A stretch of DNA of 22,669 bases from Azoarcus sp. (GTDB taxonomy: Bacteria; Pseudomonadota; Gammaproteobacteria; Burkholderiales; Rhodocyclaceae). Of this stretch, positions 7,712 through 14,843 are shown piece after piece (position 1 is the stretch's first letter; each line of letters begins with the position of its first letter). The translations under genes and the position numbers were made by a program. Under the pieces are notes generated by a model that was given only the letters and a program-made list of their open reading frames with translations, did not search any database and was not told the DNA's origin. The DNA is taken from the NCBI GenBank assembly GCA_031268685.1, contig JAIRWW010000031.1, positions 1 through 22,669 of the forward strand. The letters are read 5' to 3'.

Positions 7712-9740
7712 TTCCCGCCTCCGTTTCCGGCACTATGGTTTCCGGCACTATGGTTTCCGGTGCTGCGGTTTCCGGCACCGCAGCTTCCGGTGCTGTGGTT
7801 TCCGGCACCGTGGTTTCCGTTTTTCCGTCCTCGGCAGGCGCATCTTCTCCCATGCCCAGTTCTTCCACCGGCGCTCGCGGAACGAGCCAGAACGACACGA
7901 AATAACCGGCCTTGCCGTCGCGCCCGCTGCCGGCCCGGACGTCCGTCTGCGCCACCGAATAGCCAAAACCCGCGAGTCCGCCCTGCACCCGCAATGCGAA
8001 AGCCTGCGCACTGCTGTAGCTGTTCGTCCAGCCAATGACCATAACGTCGCCGATACTGCCGCCCGAACTGCTGTTGCGCACCACATCCAGCACCATATCG
8101 TCGCTGATGTTCATGGCAAGCGCACGCAACAGATGCGGCAAATGGGCCATCATGTTCTCGATGGATCGCAGGCGTTCGACATCTGGAAGCAGACTGGCCA
8201 GTTGCTTGCGCAAATCGTCGAGTTCTTTCTTGCTCTGCTGCGCTTCGAGAATGACGCCGGCTTCCGCACTCTTCATGTTCGCAGCGCGTTTGGCCGCCAG
8301 TTCAGCAAGATCCATCCGCGTCTGGACAAGCCTGATTTCCGCGCGCTGCCGAACGCCCAGGCCAATAACAGCCGCCAGCACCAGCAGTGGCAAAAGAATG
8401 TGCCAAAACCCCGGTCGCGTCCACAATGGCCGGGGCAGTTCGCCAAAACGGATGATGGGCAGCGGTTCGGCGCGCGCCTTGTACTGCCCGGCAAGGTATT
8501 CGAGCAGGCCGCGCCGGGTGGCGTCCGCAGCGCGCAATTGCGGCGATTGCCCCCACTGGCGGCTGAAATCGTCGAACAAAGCCCTGACTGCCGCTTCGTC
8601 GCGGGATTCGAGGCAAACGATTTCCAGCGCATTCACGCCGCCCGCGCGCCAGTCGGCAACCAGCCGCAACAGCCAGTCGACCGCCAGTTCCCGCTCCATG
8701 CGCCCTTCGGTGCGCGCCGACACCACGCGGCCGCGGTGACGCAACACCGCCACCACATCCTCGGCATGGATTTCCAATGCGATGCGGCTGTGCTTGCGCT
8801 CGTCCGTCCAGCCTTCCGGCTCGACCCTGAGCGCCGAGCGATTCAAAGCATCCCCGGCGGCCTCGCTCACACTCCAGGCCAACGGCAAGCCGCCGAGCAG
8901 CTTCAGCCCCCGGCGCTTGCAGGCGGTCTCGAACCGGCTCCACAGCGCCAGCCCGCTGGCCGAGGCAAGCCACACCGGCGGCTCGCCCGGCTCGCCCCGG
9001 TAGCCCGCCCAGCCACAGGCGAGCGTGGATTCAAGCGTTTGCAGCTTTTCCTGCAAATGCAGCGCCGCTTGCAAATCTTCCTTGCCGATCAGCCCGAGGT
9101 CGCAGGCCACCTGTCCGAAATACATCGGCGCGTTCGATTGCTCACGCCGCAGCGCCAATTCCAGCGCGATGCGCTCGCGGTCTTCCTGAGCGATCAGCCC
9201 ACGCGCGGCAAGCACCGCGCCTATCGTCCAGAGCGCGCCCGCTTCCGAAACCGCCGGTTCCATCTCCGCGCGCGCAAGTTCGCGCATTTGCAGGAACGGA
9301 CGCGGCTTTTCCGGATCGATGGGCAAATCCACCCGCGCGGGCACAATGAAGCGCGCCGCGAGGTAACAGCTCCGGGGCGGCCTGATGCCGATGGCCTTGA
9401 GGCGGTCGAGCGCCTCGTCGAGCGCAGGGGCGAAATCGGCGAGGCGGGACGAGGCTTCCTCCGAAAATTGCCATGTCCTGCCCCTCCGCCACGCCACCGT
9501 GGCGCTCAGGCGGCTCACGTCCCAGACGAGCAGCAGCAATGCCGGCGCAAGCGCCCGTTGCGCACGCTCCGCCCATGCGCTCGCGCGCGCGAAGGTCTCT
9601 TCCCTGGGAATAGCCGGAAAATGGGCGATATTCATATGATCTTTCTCGCCGGCGCGAATGTCCGTCCGCGCCAATGGCGCAAGCGGCGAGCCGCCCGATG
9701 GCAAAGCAGCGCCCAAAGCCTCGTTTTCCGCCGCGTTCAT
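7692..9740 (-). CDS. PilM-PilN (GspL/MshI-like) fusion with embedded MshEN-like repeats
   Basis: This 682-residue bitopic protein has a cytoplasmic part of about 440 residues, a single membrane segment (about 446-463), a coiled coil (about 470-525) and a PilN-like periplasmic domain (about 525-620). A Pro/Glu/Thr repeat tail (644-673) ends the protein. The cytoplasmic part has an actin-like/GspL flavour (LLLLVWDVSRLSATVAWRR near the start). At 172-230 it holds two tandem motifs, IGAVLAARGLIAQEDRERIAL and FGQVACDLGLIGKEDLQAALHLQ, that look like MshEN / T2SSE N-terminal helical repeats. Family members recruit the assembly ATPase and couple it to PilO/PilP. The ATG at 9740 follows GGAGG by 12 bases; an alternative Met36 is possible. 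It starts four bases after the upstream pseudopilin stop. The order PilN then PilO supports the call. Confidence 0.8.
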   Translation of the reverse strand: MNAAENEALGAALPSGGSPLAPLARTDIRAGEKDHMNIAHFPAIPREETFARASAWAERAQRALAPALLLLVWDVSRLSATVAWRRGRTWQFSEEASSRLADFAPALDEALDRLKAIGIRPPRSCYLAARFIVPARVDLPIDPEKPRPFLQMRELARAEMEPAVSEAGALWTIGAVLAARGLIAQEDRERIALELALRREQSNAPMYFGQVACDLGLIGKEDLQAALHLQEKLQTLESTLACGWAGYRGEPGEPPVWLASASGLALWSRFETACKRRGLKLLGGLPLAWSVSEAAGDALNRSALRVEPEGWTDERKHSRIALEIHAEDVVAVLRHRGRVVSARTEGRMERELAVDWLLRLVADWRAGGVNALEIVCLESRDEAAVRALFDDFSRQWGQSPQLRAADATRRGLLEYLAGQYKARAEPLPIIRFGELPRPLWTRPGFWHILLPLLVLAAVIGLGVRQRAEIRLVQTRMDLAELAAKRAANMKSAEAGVILEAQQSKKELDDLRKQLASLLPDVERLRSIENMMAHLPHLLRALAMNISDDMVLDVVRNSSSGGSIGDVMVIGWTNSYSSAQAFALRVQGGLAGFGYSVAQTDVRAGSGRDGKAGYFVSFWLVPRAPVEELGMGEDAPAEDGKTETTVPETTAPEAAVPETAAPETIVPETIVPETEAGNGKDLP
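7724..7813 (-). repeat. Six tandem 15-base repeats encoding PET-rich pentapeptides
   Basis: Six consecutive 15-base units (plus-strand form TTTCCGGCACTATGG; the first two are identical) lie inside the 3' end of the PilM/N fusion. On the coding strand they encode alternating VPET/APET-type pentapeptides. Unit length is a multiple of three, so copy-number change would alter tail length without frameshift. Later copies differ at a few positions, mainly between VPETI/VPETT/APETA-type codons. Confidence 0.9.
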
Positions 9741-9744
9741 CTTT

Positions 9745-10854
9745 TTAGCGCACCTCCCAGACGAGATTTGGCGGAAGCGCGCCGGGAAAAAAATCTACCT
9801 GAGTCACGATACGGTACTTCCCCGCCGGCGGCAAACCTATGCTTTCTGCACCATTTTTGACGGTAAGCAGCAACACATGGCGGCCTATCGGCACTTTTGC
9901 GTCGATACTGCCCGTACCGCATGCAATCTTACCGTCTCCGTCTGGAACAAAGCTGAACTTGCAGGAATCCCTGGGTTTCAGCACGGAGTCGTCGCTGGCG
10001 GTACAGCTAGTCTGGTTGCTCCGGTATTGCCGCCACCGCCCATTCCCATCCGAGCCGCCGTCGTTCTCAAATACCAGCAAGACAAGGCCAAGTTTACTGA
10101 AACCAGTAATGCCTAAACCGGAATCGCCAACGTCGATATCCCCCTCATCAGGATTACCCGCGGAAGCCAAGGCATTCGCATTCCTGAGCGTCACCGTCCA
10201 GCCATCGATCGGCACCCGCCAGTCCAAATCGCCGATGAGCATCGACTGGTCGACTTCCGCTTCCAAGTCCGGAGGAGGCTCGCCGTCCGATATATTGTCC
10301 GCGCCCAGACTTGTAATCGTGAGTTCGTCGAAGCCGACCCCGGTCCATTTCCATTCCCAGCCAAAATTGTCCGAGTCGTCGACCGGGCTGACATTGCCCC
10401 ATCCGTCGCGGAATTCGCCGCCGCGCGCAGCCACGCTGGCGAGGTAATTGCCGCGGTGCCCCTTAATGACACGGGCGGCATCGTCCAGATCGACACCGCC
10501 CGTCTGGATACATGTGGCGGGATCGACCGTAGTGGCCAGCTTTGGCGTCACGCCTGCTCGCGGCCGGGTAACATTTTCATCCACAATATTGAGCAGTGCG
10601 CCAAGCGTCTGCGGCAAGCGTCCGTTGTCCGCCACATACCCGGCAAGCCGCATTTCACCGCCGTAGGCCGGAGACTCCGGCCCGATTATGGCGCGCCGCA
10701 GTATGGCAAGCCGGTTGCGGGTGTCGTCGATGCGCACCTGGGTGCGATCCTCGTTCACAAGCCCGAACGCGGCCAAGGCCGTGGCGGAAAGAATCGCCAC
10801 CACCACCAGCAGTTCCGCCAAGGTAAAACCGGCAGAGGAAAGCCCCGTTTTCAT
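9745..10854 (-). CDS. Large pseudopilin with class III prepilin leader
   Basis: This 369-residue protein starts MKTGLSSAG, with the predicted prepilin peptidase cut before FTLAELLVVVAIL (short 9-residue leader, Glu at +5 present). The hydrophobic N-terminal helix runs to about residue 32 and is followed by a globular domain far larger than ordinary pseudopilins (150-200 residues). The domain contains an ordered helix (about 38-55), acidic Asp/Gly-rich stretches (NPDEGDIDVGDSG), several cysteines (TCI, TSC, DSC, IACG) that could form disulfides, and a beta-rich C-terminus ending VWEVR. It could be a minor/tip pseudopilin (GspK- or PilX-like position) or an adhesive subunit. The function beyond pseudopilin is not recognised. 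It lies between the exported unknown protein and the PilM/N fusion in the operon. Confidence 0.85.
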   Translation of the reverse strand: MKTGLSSAGFTLAELLVVVAILSATALAAFGLVNEDRTQVRIDDTRNRLAILRRAIIGPESPAYGGEMRLAGYVADNGRLPQTLGALLNIVDENVTRPRAGVTPKLATTVDPATCIQTGGVDLDDAARVIKGHRGNYLASVAARGGEFRDGWGNVSPVDDSDNFGWEWKWTGVGFDELTITSLGADNISDGEPPPDLEAEVDQSMLIGDLDWRVPIDGWTVTLRNANALASAGNPDEGDIDVGDSGLGITGFSKLGLVLLVFENDGGSDGNGRWRQYRSNQTSCTASDDSVLKPRDSCKFSFVPDGDGKIACGTGSIDAKVPIGRHVLLLTVKNGAESIGLPPAGKYRIVTQVDFFPGALPPNLVWEVR

Positions 10855-10869
10855 TTCGCGCGACGGGGA

Positions 10870-11382
10870 TCAGTCCTCGCTGAACGAGGTAATCACCAGA
10901 GCCGGCCCATAGCGGTTGTTATAGACATGAAACGCATAGAACGTGCGCGTATCTCCTTCCTTGAGTTCCTTGCCGATGCGAGCGGCGGCATCGTCTTCCA
11001 CGTAGGCCGCGAGCAATTTTTCGCCGCCGTAGTCGAGCGCCACGCGCTGGCCGACCTTGAGTTCCGCGCCCATGCCCATCATGCCCATCACCTGCTTCAG
11101 ATAATCGGACTTTTGCGGCGTGGGCAGTTGCGCAAGCTTCGCAGCGAAGCGCACCGGGCGCGGCTCAAAAATGACGCGCCCGCCATCGCTTATCCGCGTG
11201 GCTGGCACGAGTTCGAGAAGCTTGATTTCCTTGTAGGCCGCGCGCGGGTCAGCCGCCGCCGCCCCCGCCGCCCCTGCCGCCGATCCAGCATCTTCCGCCC
11301 ATGCCGCGCCGGTGCACAGGCAAAAAACGGGTATGAACAGGGCAGCCCCCAGGCTGGCGAGGAAAGGTTTTGGACTCATCAT
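10870..11382 (-). CDS. Exported protein of unknown function in the pseudopilin operon
   Basis: This 170-residue protein is not recognised. The ATG at 11382 has GAGAG seven bases upstream; a second ATG follows directly. An N-terminal signal peptide (about 1-29) ends TGAAWA before EDAG, followed by an Ala-rich low-complexity segment (about 30-46). The mature domain (about 50-170) is a mixed alpha/beta fold with a Met/Gly patch (VMGMMGMG), no cysteines and an LVITSFSED end. It is probably periplasmic. The position between two pseudopilin genes with short gaps (15 and 30 bases) implies a role as an assembly factor, chaperone or accessory of this filament system, which is inference only. Confidence 0.75.
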   Translation of the reverse strand: MMSPKPFLASLGAALFIPVFCLCTGAAWAEDAGSAAGAAGAAAADPRAAYKEIKLLELVPATRISDGGRVIFEPRPVRFAAKLAQLPTPQKSDYLKQVMGMMGMGAELKVGQRVALDYGGEKLLAAYVEDDAAARIGKELKEGDTRTFYAFHVYNNRYGPALVITSFSED

Positions 11383-11412
11383 GGTTTTTCTCTCATCGAA
11401 AAATGAACAAGG

Positions 11413-12261
11413 TCAAAGGCAGATCACCACGTCATCGCGGCCATCGGGCGAATCGGCAGCGAGACAGGCATCGAGAGGGTTTGTGCCGCCATAGCGGCCA
11501 TCCGCGCCCGCGTATACCACGCGCGGAACGACGACGGCAGGGGGAGCCGGTTTGTCGTAGAGGAGGAACAGGAATGGACGCGCGTGGCGCGCGAAGCCGG
11601 CGCCATCGTGATCCGCGCCAGCGGAGGGAGAGGATGGGCGCATCTTCCAGTCGAACGCACACCGGTTAAAGTCGGTAACGGAGCAGCCGCTGCCAGAGCC
11701 TTGCGGCGTAAACGCCGGCCCCGCGCCGAACGCGGGGATATTGACGAGCTTTTCGGACGCCTGCAAATCCACCCAATGCCGCTTGCCCAGCGGCAGATAT
11801 GGGCCGTTCCAGCCACGATGGGTATTGGCGTTCCATTTTTGCAAAAAAGCGAGGCGGTGCCCAGGACAAAGGACGGGGGCACTGAAAAGCAGAGACATAT
11901 TGGCGAGCGATTTAAACCAATTTTCCCGCTCGACGGGAGTAAGCGTACCGCTAGAAAAAGCCTCCACATACGGCCCAACATGACTGGAATCGACTGCGGC
12001 AATGTCGTCGTTGCCGGAGACAACACAATTCACCGCGTTCAATTGAAACGGCCCTTCGCCAGGCCAGTAGCCGGTGTCGTTGTGAAAGCGCCTGAGCGCG
12101 TCGGCGAGCCGCAGCAGTTCTCCGCGCGCCAGTTCATCTTCGGCGCGGCGGTCGACGCCCAGATAAGCGCCCCAGGCCACATATGAGATGGCAGCGAGAA
12201 TCGCGCATGCAATCAGAAGTTCGATCAGGGTGAAACCCGAGCGGCGATACGTAAAACCCAT
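11413..12261 (-). CDS. Pseudopilin (GspG/H-like) with 9-residue leader
   Basis: This 282-residue protein begins MGFTYRRSG followed by FTLIELLIACAILAAISYVAWG, a canonical prepilin peptidase site with Glu at +5 and one hydrophobic helix. The region just after the helix (ELLRLADALRRFHNDTGYWPG) matches the GspG/pilin alpha-1C pattern, in which a helix is followed by a Tyr-Trp-Pro turn. The body includes WNGPYLP and several cysteines (NCV, LCP, GCSV, RCAF, DACLA, VICL). The C-terminus, GGTNPLDACLAADSPDGRDDVVICL, carries an Asp-rich stretch that could bind metal. It lies 36 bases downstream of the terminator hairpin that follows the first pseudopilin, so expression may be lower than that of the GspG-like subunit. 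Confidence 0.88.
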   Translation of the reverse strand: MGFTYRRSGFTLIELLIACAILAAISYVAWGAYLGVDRRAEDELARGELLRLADALRRFHNDTGYWPGEGPFQLNAVNCVVSGNDDIAAVDSSHVGPYVEAFSSGTLTPVERENWFKSLANMSLLFSAPVLCPGHRLAFLQKWNANTHRGWNGPYLPLGKRHWVDLQASEKLVNIPAFGAGPAFTPQGSGSGCSVTDFNRCAFDWKMRPSSPSAGADHDGAGFARHARPFLFLLYDKPAPPAVVVPRVVYAGADGRYGGTNPLDACLAADSPDGRDDVVICL

Positions 12262-12297
12262 GTAAATCCAGGAAAAGACAGCGCGTCAGGCCGGGCC

Positions 12298-12327
12298 AAA
12301 AAGCCAGCGCCCCATGGGAGCGCTGGC
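12298..12327 (-). terminator. Rho-independent terminator / attenuator after the GspG-like gene
   Basis: On the minus strand a perfect 8-bp stem, GCCAGCGC (12327-12320) with GCGCTGGC (12310-12303), closes a 9-base loop and is followed directly by TTTTT (12302-12298). It lies between the GspG-like gene and the next pseudopilin, inside what otherwise looks like one operon. A partial terminator here would make the first pseudopilin more abundant than the later parts, as is common for major pilin genes. Confidence 0.75.
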
Positions 12328-12376
12328 CCGGAAAGCGGAAGACGAAGCACAAATGGAGCGCCTTCCCTGTGAAACA

Positions 12377-12393
12377 GGCAGGCCGCGCCTGCC
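12377..12393 (-). other. GC-rich hairpin just after the GspG-like stop codon
   Basis: A 7-bp perfect stem (GGCAGGC at 12377-12383 with GCCTGCC at 12387-12393) with a 3-base loop lies about 15 bases beyond the stop codon of the GspG-like gene, ahead of the main terminator. It has no T tract. It could protect the 3' end of the abundant pseudopilin message from exonucleases, which is inference. Confidence 0.5.
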
Positions 12394-12407
12394 GGACAGC
12401 CTGAGAA

Positions 12408-13370
12408 TCAAGTGTTGCGGATGTTATCCACTTCGCCCAGTTCTTCGTCCTTGGTATCTCCAGCGCCGTCGATGATGGCCTGGAAGATGGCCTTGCCGTT
12501 GCCTTTACTACCCGACGTCGTAACATCCCCCACGTTGAACAGCACGATGAAGCGGTTGTACTGGTGAGACTCTACGTGGCGATAAACCGGCACATTGGAA
12601 AGCGCGCCAATGGTGGTCGGTTTGAACAGGGTGGAATCAGCGCCGATACCGAAGGCAACTAGCGTGTCATCCTCATCCGCGTTCACACGTTCGGGAGAAG
12701 CCTTCCAAATCGCAACCGGCACAGTAGAGGTATAGACACTACCATTGAGCGTAAACAGACCAGTATCGGTAGATCGGCCGCAACCGTGGGCAGCCGATGG
12801 GCGATAAAGGTTGGCAGGCACAATATCGTTGCTCTTGTCCTTAATCTCCGCAATAACAGCCGCAGGGGAGGTGCCGCATTGAGTACCAAGCAGACGATAC
12901 GTGCTGATATTAGCCTCACCCAATGATCTTGCGCCATCAGAATTAAGCACTGATACTGTTAGATTGCCTATCAGATCCTGATCGAAGAGTGAATCGCCAG
13001 CAGGTGTTGTCGTTGTCTCCAAAGTACTTGAGCCGAAAAGCAGAGAATCAAAATTGTTGGGATATTTACCCTGATTCAATACCATGTAGGTCTGGATACC
13101 CTTGGAGAGTTCATCCATCATCGCCACGTGAGCCGCAGCGGCGCCCTTGCGGTCGGTGTCTTGCAGCATGATGGTGGCGGTGCCGGCAATCGCCGCGAGG
13201 ATGGCGACGACGACCAGCAGCTCCAGCAGCGTGAAGCCGCCCTGCTTGCTGCGGATTTTCTCGAATTTGCGGCGCAGGCCGCGCCCCTTTACGGCGCCGG
13301 CATCGACGGCTTGCAGGCGGGACTTGAGTTCAGTCCTTGGCATGGACAGCAGCTTGGACAACATGGACAT
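12408..13370 (-). CDS. gspG: GspG-like major pseudopilin with a 45-residue leader
   Basis: The ATG at 13370 is chosen because GGAG lies six bases upstream; the frame stays open further upstream without a better start. The 320-residue product has a long basic leader (residues 1-45, ending IRSKQGG), then FTLLELLVVVAILAAIAGTATIML with Glu at +5, the classical prepilin peptidase site. After the hydrophobic helix a second helix leads into a globular domain that includes YMVLNQGKYPNNFDSLLFG (the GspG-like Tyr-Pro turn), two cysteines (about LLGTQCG and AHGCG) and a beta-rich C-terminus. GspG is normally about 140 residues with a leader under ten, so both the leader and the body are unusually long. 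It is followed by hairpins, consistent with high expression as the main filament subunit. Confidence 0.85.
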   Translation of the reverse strand: MSMLSKLLSMPRTELKSRLQAVDAGAVKGRGLRRKFEKIRSKQGGFTLLELLVVVAILAAIAGTATIMLQDTDRKGAAAAHVAMMDELSKGIQTYMVLNQGKYPNNFDSLLFGSSTLETTTTPAGDSLFDQDLIGNLTVSVLNSDGARSLGEANISTYRLLGTQCGTSPAAVIAEIKDKSNDIVPANLYRPSAAHGCGRSTDTGLFTLNGSVYTSTVPVAIWKASPERVNADEDDTLVAFGIGADSTLFKPTTIGALSNVPVYRHVESHQYNRFIVLFNVGDVTTSGSKGNGKAIFQAIIDGAGDTKDEELGEVDNIRNT

Positions 13371-13437
13371 ATGAATCTCCTGATGAATGAGTTTATCGGC
13401 TTCGGTTCCCCCCACGGGAACGCCTGGGCCGCGTTCG

Positions 13438-13785
13438 TTACGACACATCCGGCTCTTCGCCGGCAGATTGAGCCGCGACCCCACGTCGCCAGCCAGTTTC
13501 TTCTTCCTCCGGGCTGTTCCCGGCGGTAAAACGCTTTGCTTCGCCATCGCCGCCCGCCCGCTCACCGGCGGCGGAAGACGGGCAATCCACAACAAACCTG
13601 TATTGCTTGCCGCAATGCAGAATGACTTCTTTCTGCCCCCGGCGAAGTATGCGAAATTCCACCCGGATTTCCGCAAAGCCATCGTGGGCGAAGGCTTCCC
13701 GGTAAAGCTCCTTGAGCTTGGACAGTACCTGGTCGTTTGACTGGCCGGGCTTCGCGCCCGCCGTCTTCTCCAAGTTGTGCGTCAA
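13438..13785 (-). CDS. Small unknown protein, first gene of the filament operon
   Basis: This 115-residue frame starts at TTG (13785), supported by a strong GAGGT eight bases upstream and by a promoter whose predicted transcript start lies about 27 bases further up. The first 75 residues look like a compact soluble domain: a helix (DQVLSKLKELYREAFAHDG) followed by beta strands (AEIRVEFRILRRGQKEVILHCGKQYRFVV). The last 40 residues are charged and low in complexity. No signal peptide or membrane segment is visible, so a cytoplasmic role is likely, perhaps regulatory or assembly-related. The family is not recognised. The 67 bases to the GspG-like start suggest co-transcription. Confidence 0.65.
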   Translation of the reverse strand: MTHNLEKTAGAKPGQSNDQVLSKLKELYREAFAHDGFAEIRVEFRILRRGQKEVILHCGKQYRFVVDCPSSAAGERAGGDGEAKRFTAGNSPEEEETGWRRGVAAQSAGEEPDVS

Positions 13786-13818
13786 GAGGTTTTACCTCGC
13801 TATCATGCATTAACGCAA

Positions 13819-13847
13819 ACGATAATAGTTACTATTCGCCATGTCAA
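13819..13847 (-). promoter_or_regulatory. Promoter of the filament operon with Fur-box-like operator in the spacer
   Basis: On the minus strand a perfect -35 TTGACA (13847-13842) is separated by 17 bases from a -10 TATCGT (13824-13819), giving a leader of about 27 bases before the TTG start at 13785. The spacer and -10 are covered by GATAATAGTTACTATTCGC (13821-13839), which agrees with the Fur consensus at 12-13 of 19 positions and contains the 5-1-5 palindrome ATAGT-T-ACTAT. The -35 box lies directly next to the flippase stop codon (13848-13850). Binding of Fur here would block RNA polymerase. Confidence 0.6.
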
Positions 13848-14843
13848 CTATTTTTCGATTTTTTTGTATGGTGTGCGCACAAACCCGCCCGGGCTTGCCG
13901 CGGCAATGCCTATAAACACTGCGAACCAGAGCGTGCCAGCCCGGATAAGGACGGTTGCGGCAATGGCTTCCGGGCCGGACATGCCGGAAAAGACCAGCAA
14001 GCCGCCCATGACCGCCTCCGCGCCGCCCAATCCGCCGGGCATAAAGCTCAGCGCGCCCGCCAGCATGGACACGGCATAAACCGAAACGGCCCAGGCGGCC
14101 GGCGTTGCATGCCCCATCCAGCGGATAAGCAGATACAGGGCAAAGGCTTCCGAAAACCAGGCAAGAAGGCCCAGGACGGAAGCCCCGGCAAACAGACGCA
14201 CGGAATGGCAACGGCGGCTCTGGCGCAGGGCTTGCACAAAGTGGCGCAGCAGCCGCGCGGCGCGTCCCTCGCCCCGGAAGCGCCGCTCGACGCCTGCATG
14301 GAAACGCCGGCTGAAAATCAAAATGAATACAAGCAGGATGCCCAGCGCGGCCATGGCCGCCAGCCAGCGCGCAGGCGGATACGCGGCCAGGCCGGCGAGC
14401 GCCAACAGCACGACCGCCATGAGATCGGAAAGACGTTCGCTCAGCAGCGCCGCGAAGCTGTCCGGCAAGGGCACCCGCAGGCGTTTCAGCATGAAGCCGC
14501 GCAGGGCTTCTCCCGCCTTGCCGGGGGTGGCGGTCAGTGCAAACCCGGCCAGATAGATGCGGAGGCTGGGCCGCCATGGAATGCGGTGCCCCAGCGCAGC
14601 AAGGTAAGCCTGCCAGCGAATGAAGCGCAAAGCATAGTTGACGAGGGACAGACCCAGGATGACGCCAATCCCCGGCAAGCCGACCCTGCGCGCGGCGGCG
14701 GCGACGTTTTCCCAGCCGCTCCAGAGCGCAAAGCCAAGGTAGCCGAGTATCGCCAGAAGCCCCGGCCAGAGAAGCGCCCGCAGACGCCAGTCCGGAGACC
14801 GGGGGGGCGTCTCTGCCGCGGCACACGGGGCGGACGGGCGCAT
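13848..14843 (-). CDS. Multi-pass membrane protein, UPF0104/LPG-synthase-TM flippase-like
   Basis: This 331-residue protein starts at the ATG at 14843 (MRPSAPC), whose A is the last base of the preceding TGA (TGATG overlap). The frame is open further upstream into the reductase gene, but that part is out-of-frame shadow. Around seven to eight membrane segments are visible, and the family features include SLVNYALRFIRWQAYL, SLRIYLAGFALTATPGKAGEALRGF and FMPGGLGGAEAVMGGLLV, which are typical of the lysylphosphatidylglycerol synthase TM / YbhN / AglD superfamily. Members of this superfamily are often found with lipid-linked sugar genes. Here it closes a lipid-linked arabinose operon, so flipping of the polyprenyl-phospho-sugar is the best guess, though no biochemical role can be read from sequence. 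Confidence 0.85.
   Translation of the reverse strand: MRPSAPCAAAETPPRSPDWRLRALLWPGLLAILGYLGFALWSGWENVAAAARRVGLPGIGVILGLSLVNYALRFIRWQAYLAALGHRIPWRPSLRIYLAGFALTATPGKAGEALRGFMLKRLRVPLPDSFAALLSERLSDLMAVVLLALAGLAAYPPARWLAAMAALGILLVFILIFSRRFHAGVERRFRGEGRAARLLRHFVQALRQSRRCHSVRLFAGASVLGLLAWFSEAFALYLLIRWMGHATPAAWAVSVYAVSMLAGALSFMPGGLGGAEAVMGGLLVFSGMSGPEAIAATVLIRAGTLWFAVFIGIAAASPGGFVRTPYKKIEK

Noticed and set aside
7724..7813. CRISPR array
   Set aside because: The repeats are directly tandem with no spacers and encode an in-frame PET-rich tail; no cas genes are present.
8133..9860. Plus-strand open frame of 575 codons opposite the PilM/N fusion
   Set aside because: Shadow frame; no start signal and no recognisable domain, while the minus-strand frame has membrane, coiled-coil and PilN features and overlaps its neighbours properly.
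13371..13682. Longer N-terminus for the GspG-like protein (extra 104 codons)
   Set aside because: The extension overlaps the small first gene, is Arg/Lys-rich without structure, and the ATG at 13370 has a good Shine-Dalgarno.
13562..13810. Alternative ATG-started frame (82 codons) at the head of the filament operon
   Set aside because: It is out of frame with the 115-residue protein, has no Shine-Dalgarno at a sensible distance and would start within a few bases of the predicted transcript start.
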